Shown piece by piece: positions 5,816 to 8,868 of a DNA stretch of 8,868 bases. The position numbers and the translations under genes are program-made. Source of the DNA: Algoriphagus sp. (lineage in GTDB: Bacteria; Bacteroidota; Bacteroidia; Cytophagales; Cyclobacteriaceae); contig JALRIY010000091.1 of assembly GCA_023255285.1 (NCBI GenBank), positions 1 to 8,868 of the forward strand. The letters run 5' to 3'. The notes under the pieces are model-generated. The model saw only the letters and a list, made by a program, of their open reading frames with translations. It searched no databases and had not been told where the DNA came from. Each line of letters opens with the position of its first letter. Within the stretch, counting starts at the first letter, position 1.

Positions 5816-7702
5816 ATGCAGGAAAAAGGCACGATCTCGATACATACCGAGAACATTTTCCCAATCATTAAAAAATTCCTCTATTCTGATCACGAGATTT
5901 TCCTTCGGGAGCTCGTTTCCAATGCGGTCGATGCTACGCAAAAAATCAAACGACTTGCGACATTAGGTCAGTATGCAGGTGAATTAGGAGACATTACGGT
6001 GGAGGTTTCCTTTGACGAAAAAAAGAAGACTCTGACCATCTCCGACAAAGGACTCGGCATGACCGCTGAGGAAATCAAAAAATACATCAACCAGATTGCT
6101 TTTTCTGGAGCCACGGAGTTTGTGGAGAAATTCAAAGACGCCAAAGATGCCAATGAAATCATCGGCAAGTTTGGTTTGGGCTTCTATTCCGCCTTTATGG
6201 TGGCCAAAAACGTGGAAATCCACACGCTATCCTACCAGGCAGGTTCTGAACCAGCCATCTGGACTTGTGACGGTAGCACCGAATTTGAAATCAAAAAAGG
6301 AAAGAAGAAAACCCGCGGTACTGACGTCATTCTCCATATCAACGAGGATTCGGAAGAATTTTTGGACAAGTGGAAACTGCAGGGCATTTTGGACAAATAC
6401 TGCAAGTTTTTGCCCGTACCAATCAAGTTTGGCACCAAGTCCGAGTCTGTTGAAGACGGCGTAGACGATAAAGGAGATAAGAAGTGGAAGTCCGTGGAAG
6501 TTGACAATATCATTAACACCACTGCTCCTATCTGGACCAAATCGCCAAGTGACCTTCAGGACGAAGATTACTTAGCCTTCTACAAGAGCCTATATCCGAT
6601 GGGCGAAGATCCTTTATTTTGGATTCACCTGAATGTGGACTATCCGTTTAACCTTACCGGTGTGCTATATTTTCCAAAGGTCAAAAACGACTTTGAAATG
6701 CAGCGCAATAAGATCAAACTCTTTAGCCGTCAGGTCTTCATTACCGATGAGGTGAAGGACATTGTGCCTGAGTTTTTGATGCTACTTCATGGGGTGATTG
6801 ACTCCCCGGATATTCCACTCAACGTGTCCAGAAGTTTCTTGCAGGCAGATGGCAACGTGAAGAAAATCAACAACTATATCACGAAAAAAGTTGCCGATAA
6901 ACTTTCTGAACTCTTCAAGAAAGATCGTAAAGTCTACGAGGAAAAGTGGAATGATATTGGCTTGTTTGTGAAATATGGAATGATTTCCGAGGAGAAGTTT
7001 TACGAGAAAGGAAAGGAATTTACCCTTCTCAAAAACACGAAAGAAACGTATTTTACACTAGACGAATACCGTGAAAAGGTACTGGCTACACAAACTGACA
7101 AGAATGAACAAGTCATCTACTTGTATGCCACTGATCTCAAGAAGCAGGACAGTTTTATCGATTCGGCACTGAACAAAGAGTACGATGTATTGGTGCTCGA
7201 TTCCCCAATTGACAGCCATTTCATTCAGCATATGGAGTCCAAGTTGGAAAAGACCCAACTCAAGCGTGTGGATGCCGATGTGGTGGAAAAATTGATTCAG
7301 AAGGATGCTGCTTATGCCAACTTGCTGACAGAAGATCAGAGTAAGTCAGTAAAGGAGATCTTTGATAAGGCGATTCAGAACAAAACCTACACCGTAGAGA
7401 TCGAAGGCCTAAGTCCCGAGGAGTTCCCCGTGACCATTACGATGGAAGAATGGATGCGTCGCATGAAAGAAATGGCACAAACAGGTGGTGGACCGATGAG
7501 TTTCTACGGAAGCTTGCCCGATAGCTACAAGGTAGCCATCAATGGAAATCACCCGCTTGTGGACAAGATCTTGAAGGCGGACTCGGAAGAGGCCCAGGTA
7601 AGCCTTGCCAAGCAGGCTTTTGATCTGGCTTTACTTTCCCAAGGCTTGTTGACAGGCAAGGACTTGACTGCCTTCGTGAAGCGCAGTGTGGAACTTATCT
7701 GA
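5816..7702 (+). CDS. htpG: Molecular chaperone HtpG (bacterial Hsp90)
   Basis: Cytosolic ATP-dependent dimeric chaperone that remodels client proteins, often with DnaK. The 628 residues are close to E. coli HtpG (624). The N-terminal GHKL ATPase domain (about 1-215) has FLRELVSNAVDA with catalytic Glu32 and Mg-binding Asn36, the ATP-contact motif SDKGLGM with Asp77, and the lid motif GKFGLGFYSAF at 117-127. A short charged stretch at 209-230 links to the middle domain. That domain has FWIHLNVDYPFNL and the catalytic-loop arginine Arg339 in LNVSRSFLQ, where Ser340 replaces the usual Glu, as is familiar in Bacteroidota. The C-terminal dimerisation domain contains GNHPLVDKIL at 577-586. As in other bacteria there is no MEEVD tail. 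The start MQEKGTISIHTENIFPIIKK is canonical. No Shine-Dalgarno, consensus promoter or heat-shock operator is evident upstream. A hairpin begins one base after the stop. Confidence 0.97.
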   Translation: MQEKGTISIHTENIFPIIKKFLYSDHEIFLRELVSNAVDATQKIKRLATLGQYAGELGDITVEVSFDEKKKTLTISDKGLGMTAEEIKKYINQIAFSGATEFVEKFKDAKDANEIIGKFGLGFYSAFMVAKNVEIHTLSYQAGSEPAIWTCDGSTEFEIKKGKKKTRGTDVILHINEDSEEFLDKWKLQGILDKYCKFLPVPIKFGTKSESVEDGVDDKGDKKWKSVEVDNIINTTAPIWTKSPSDLQDEDYLAFYKSLYPMGEDPLFWIHLNVDYPFNLTGVLYFPKVKNDFEMQRNKIKLFSRQVFITDEVKDIVPEFLMLLHGVIDSPDIPLNVSRSFLQADGNVKKINNYITKKVADKLSELFKKDRKVYEEKWNDIGLFVKYGMISEEKFYEKGKEFTLLKNTKETYFTLDEYREKVLATQTDKNEQVIYLYATDLKKQDSFIDSALNKEYDVLVLDSPIDSHFIQHMESKLEKTQLKRVDADVVEKLIQKDAAYANLLTEDQSKSVKEIFDKAIQNKTYTVEIEGLSPEEFPVTITMEEWMRRMKEMAQTGGGPMSFYGSLPDSYKVAINGNHPLVDKILKADSEEAQVSLAKQAFDLALLSQGLLTGKDLTAFVKRSVELI

Positions 7703-7703
7703 T

Positions 7704-7811
7704 GACCTTTGGGGTTTTCAAAACCCCGAAGGTCTTGTTTCCCTTTGAGGTTTTCAAAACCTCAAAATCTTGTTCCTCATTGAGGTTTTCAAAACCCCAA
7801 AGGTCTTTTTT
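7704..7811 (+). repeat. Tandem array of three hairpin units after htpG
   Basis: Three palindromic units share the core GGTTTTCAAAACC, with centres at 7719, 7755 and 7790 (period 35-36). Unit 1 pairs 7704-7718 with 7720-7734 over 15 bp with one T-G wobble. Unit 2 pairs 7744-7754 with 7756-7766, 11 bp perfect. Unit 3 pairs about 7780-7789 with 7791-7800 with one A-C mismatch, then AGGTC and six T. Each unit is followed by a T-rich stretch. Unit 1 begins one base after the htpG stop and could act as its terminator. The form resembles the REP-like palindromes scattered through Bacteroidota genomes; that relation is inferred. Confidence 0.85.
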
Positions 7812-7832
7812 GCCAATCTAAAATTGCACTCT

Positions 7833-7860
7833 ATCCCCTACAATTTGTAGGGGATTTTTT
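7833..7860 (+). terminator. Strong intrinsic terminator downstream of htpG
   Basis: A perfect 10-bp stem, ATCCCCTACA (7833-7842) with TGTAGGGGAT (7846-7855), closes an ATT loop and runs into six T (7855-7860). It should stop any transcript that passes the hairpin array. Confidence 0.9.
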
Positions 7861-8210
7861 GTTTGTTCTTTAAATAGTCGTATGGAAGGGGGCTATTTGG
7901 TACTATCTGATTAAAAATCAAAGAACCGACTTTAAATTGTTATATTTTAATAAAATAAATAAATAAAACAATTGAAATATGATTAATTGTGATTTTATAA
8001 AATCTTTTTATACATTTTTATTTGCTAATATCCTGAGAGGAAGTTAGGTTTAATTCAAGGAGCCTATACACGGGGTTTGTGGGGTAGTTTGGCAAGTCCA
8101 GCGGGAGCTGTAATCCTTTGTGAAAATGGCACTCTTCTTCACTCGGCAACAACCTACTTGGCATATAAATATTTGCCTTAACTAGTTTTTCAGTGTTATA
8201 ATTTTCGAAA
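7861..8210. other. Gene-poor region, AT-rich half then GC-richer half
   Basis: No convincing gene lies here. Bases 7921-8040 are extremely AT-rich (8 and 13 G+C in successive 60-base blocks) and include a short AAAT tandem run at 7953-7967. Composition then jumps to about 47% GC over 8041-8160, as in coding DNA. On the minus strand 8018-8164 is open for 48 codons from an ATG at 8164, and the frame extends to 8263 over the start of the next gene. I do not recognise the peptide and do not call it a gene; it may be a decayed gene or part of a dispersed element. Confidence 0.5.
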
Positions 8211-8606
8211 ATGACTACGCTCCTCATTTTAATCGGTTTTACAATTTTTTCCGCTTGCACCACTTGGTATTTGTTCCAAAACCATGTGAAAGAAAATAAA
8301 TTGAAATCGGATGATTTCCTGCTTGAACTTTCTTTGGGCAGATTGACTGATACTCTTCCAATAATTGCAAAGGAGAAAGGATGGGCTGCTTTTGAACGAA
8401 TTGGGGAAGGCTCATTTCGGTTTAAGGTTCCGAACTCTTTATTTTTTTGGGGAGGAAAAGTGGTTCTGAATTTAGAGTTTGTAAGTGAGAATCAGACCAA
8501 ATTAACTGCCTTTAGAAAACCCAATTTTGTTACTAGCCAAGCGCAGGATGGAATTTTGGATCAAGAGATTTTGGATTTTTTAAGTAGGTTGGGAAAAGTA
8601 CGATGA
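8211..8606 (+). CDS. Small protein with one N-terminal membrane helix, unrecognised
   Basis: 131 residues, no family recognised. Residues 2-23 form a hydrophobic helix (LLILIGFTIFSACTTWYLF) with no positive charge before it and KENKLK just after, so a single membrane anchor with the rest in the cytoplasm is the likely topology. An alternative is a lipoprotein cleaved before Cys16 (FSAC), but hydrophobic residues continue past the Cys, which argues against it. The remaining part (about 24-131) has a predicted helix followed by a strand-rich stretch with FRFKVP and LFFWGGKVVLNLEFV. There is no Shine-Dalgarno before the ATG. The next small gene starts four bases after the stop, so the two are probably co-transcribed and perhaps translationally coupled. 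Confidence 0.7.
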   Translation: MTTLLILIGFTIFSACTTWYLFQNHVKENKLKSDDFLLELSLGRLTDTLPIIAKEKGWAAFERIGEGSFRFKVPNSLFFWGGKVVLNLEFVSENQTKLTAFRKPNFVTSQAQDGILDQEILDFLSRLGKVR

Positions 8607-8610
8607 CCTT

Positions 8611-8778
8611 ATGGGAACGATCAAAAAGCCGGAATACTTCTTCCTATCCTTTGTGCTTGGAATAGTGGTTGTGGGAACATTTTTCAAGTCCATCACTAAT
8701 GCGCTCCTTATTTTCACCTTTGGGCTTTTTGTACAGGGCTATATTTTTTATGGCTACAAAAAGAACAATTTGCCGTAG
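8611..8778 (+). CDS. 55-residue two-helix membrane protein, unrecognised
   Basis: ATG at 8611 opens a 55-codon frame ending in TAG at 8776. After a short basic N-terminus (MGTIKKPEYF) come two hydrophobic segments, about 10-25 (LSFVLGIVVVGTFF) and 30-48 (ALLIFTFGLFVQGYIFYGY), separated by KSIT; the tail is basic (KKNNLP). Both ends would lie in the cytoplasm. It starts four bases after the stop of the preceding membrane-anchored protein and has no Shine-Dalgarno, which suggests translational coupling. An earlier ATG at 8603, overlapping the upstream stop as ATGA, leads only to a 20-codon frame and is rejected. The clean helix pattern and tight spacing support a real gene, but no function can be assigned. 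Confidence 0.65.
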   Translation: MGTIKKPEYFFLSFVLGIVVVGTFFKSITNALLIFTFGLFVQGYIFYGYKKNNLP

Positions 8779-8797
8779 GTGTATCTGAAAAAGAAGC

Positions 8798-8826
8798 TTT
8801 GAGCCGTAATTGGAGGGATACTTTTA
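8798..8826 (+). promoter_or_regulatory. Candidate promoter for the next gene
   Basis: TTTG at 8798-8801 is followed, after 17 bases, by TACTTTTA at 8819-8826, which matches seven of eight positions of TAnnTTTG. The arrangement fits the Bacteroidota -33/-7 layout and would start transcription near 8833, shortly before the ATGs at 8846 and 8849. Confidence 0.4.
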
Positions 8827-8838
8827 GAGGCTTTTTTT
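8802..8838 (+). terminator. Weak terminator candidate after the 55-codon gene
   Basis: AGCC (8802-8805) can pair with GGCT (8829-8832), directly followed by a T-run to 8838. The stem is only four base pairs with a long loop, so this is a marginal call. It also overlaps the promoter candidate, and one reading may exclude the other. Confidence 0.2.
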
Positions 8839-8845
8839 CTTTTAA

Positions 8846-8868
8846 ATGATGACAATTGAGATTTTTTG
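8846..8868 (+). CDS. Possible start of the next gene, cut by the window edge
   Basis: Two adjacent ATG codons (8846 and 8849) open a frame reading MMTIEIF before the window ends. A promoter-like pair of elements lies just upstream. Only seven codons are visible, so no product can be named and the frame may not stay open. Confidence 0.25.

Noticed and set aside
6096..6464. 122-codon plus-strand frame inside htpG
   Set aside because: It lies in a different frame within the conserved Hsp90 ATPase region and shows no family features.
4080..7912. Identical 13-base string GTACTATCTGATT at 4080-4092 and 7900-7912
   Set aside because: A shared 13-mer is expected about by chance in a window of this size, and the flanking bases do not match.
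7936..7972. ATTGTT/AACAAT inverted repeat and AAAT run, considered as a replication or attachment site
   Set aside because: The stretch is about 13% GC, where such repeats arise by chance; there are no DnaA-box clusters, integrase gene or tRNA end nearby.
8018..8263. 81-codon minus-strand frame with internal ATG at 8164
   Set aside because: It overlaps the start of the better-supported plus-strand gene, lacks motifs I recognise and has no clear promoter. The underlying composition shift is kept as a finding instead.
8603..8665. ATG at 8603 overlapping the stop of the 131-residue gene (ATGA)
   Set aside because: The frame closes after 20 codons; the ATG at 8611 opens the membrane-protein frame.
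1..8868. Search for a CRISPR array, defence system, insertion sequence, tRNA or rRNA
   Set aside because: No regularly spaced direct repeats with variable spacers, no transposase or defence-type protein motifs and no RNA gene signatures were seen.

Overview
The window looks like ordinary chromosome from a member of the Bacteroidota, probably Cytophagia or a Cyclobacteriaceae-like lineage. The phylum call rests on several things: Bacteroidota-style promoter boxes (TAnnTTTG) in place of E. coli ones, almost no Shine-Dalgarno sequences, an HtpG with NVSRSFLQ where most bacteria have NVSRE, a long-form PurM, and a bacillithiol glycosyltransferase (BshA). The family-level guess is inference. Coding GC is in the mid 40s percent by eye, except for most of purM, which is about 39%.

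Layout. On the minus strand at the left are purM (2-1168, purine biosynthesis) and an M24-family peptidase lipoprotein (1357-2691). A clean intrinsic terminator separates them, so they are separate transcription units. A divergent intergenic region (2692-2863) carries a 7-bp inverted repeat just upstream of bshA. The plus strand then has bshA (2864-4006), a four-histidine-cluster fatty-acid hydroxylase (4124-4750), an atypical SDR/epimerase-like protein (4848-5681) and htpG (5816-7702). Hairpins followed by T-runs lie after the hydroxylase and, less convincingly, after the SDR gene, so these genes look largely mono-cistronic.

After htpG there is an array of three hairpin units (7704-7811), each built on the core GGTTTTCAAAACC, then a strong terminator (7833-7860). 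Next comes a gene-poor stretch (7861-8210) with a very AT-rich half (13-22% GC) and a GC-richer half (about 47%). The right end has two small membrane-protein genes four bases apart (8211-8606 and 8611-8778); the second is only 55 codons. A promoter-like site and a start codon at the extreme right edge may open the next gene.

The genes do not form one pathway. They are housekeeping or stress functions: purine synthesis, peptide turnover in the envelope, low-molecular-weight thiol synthesis, lipid hydroxylation and protein folding. I see no defence system, CRISPR array, intact mobile element, tRNA or rRNA. The most unusual parts are the hairpin array after htpG, the unrecognised small membrane-protein pair, the inverted repeat upstream of bshA, an Asp at a normally Glu metal-ligand position in the M24 peptidase, and a sharp base-composition step inside purM.
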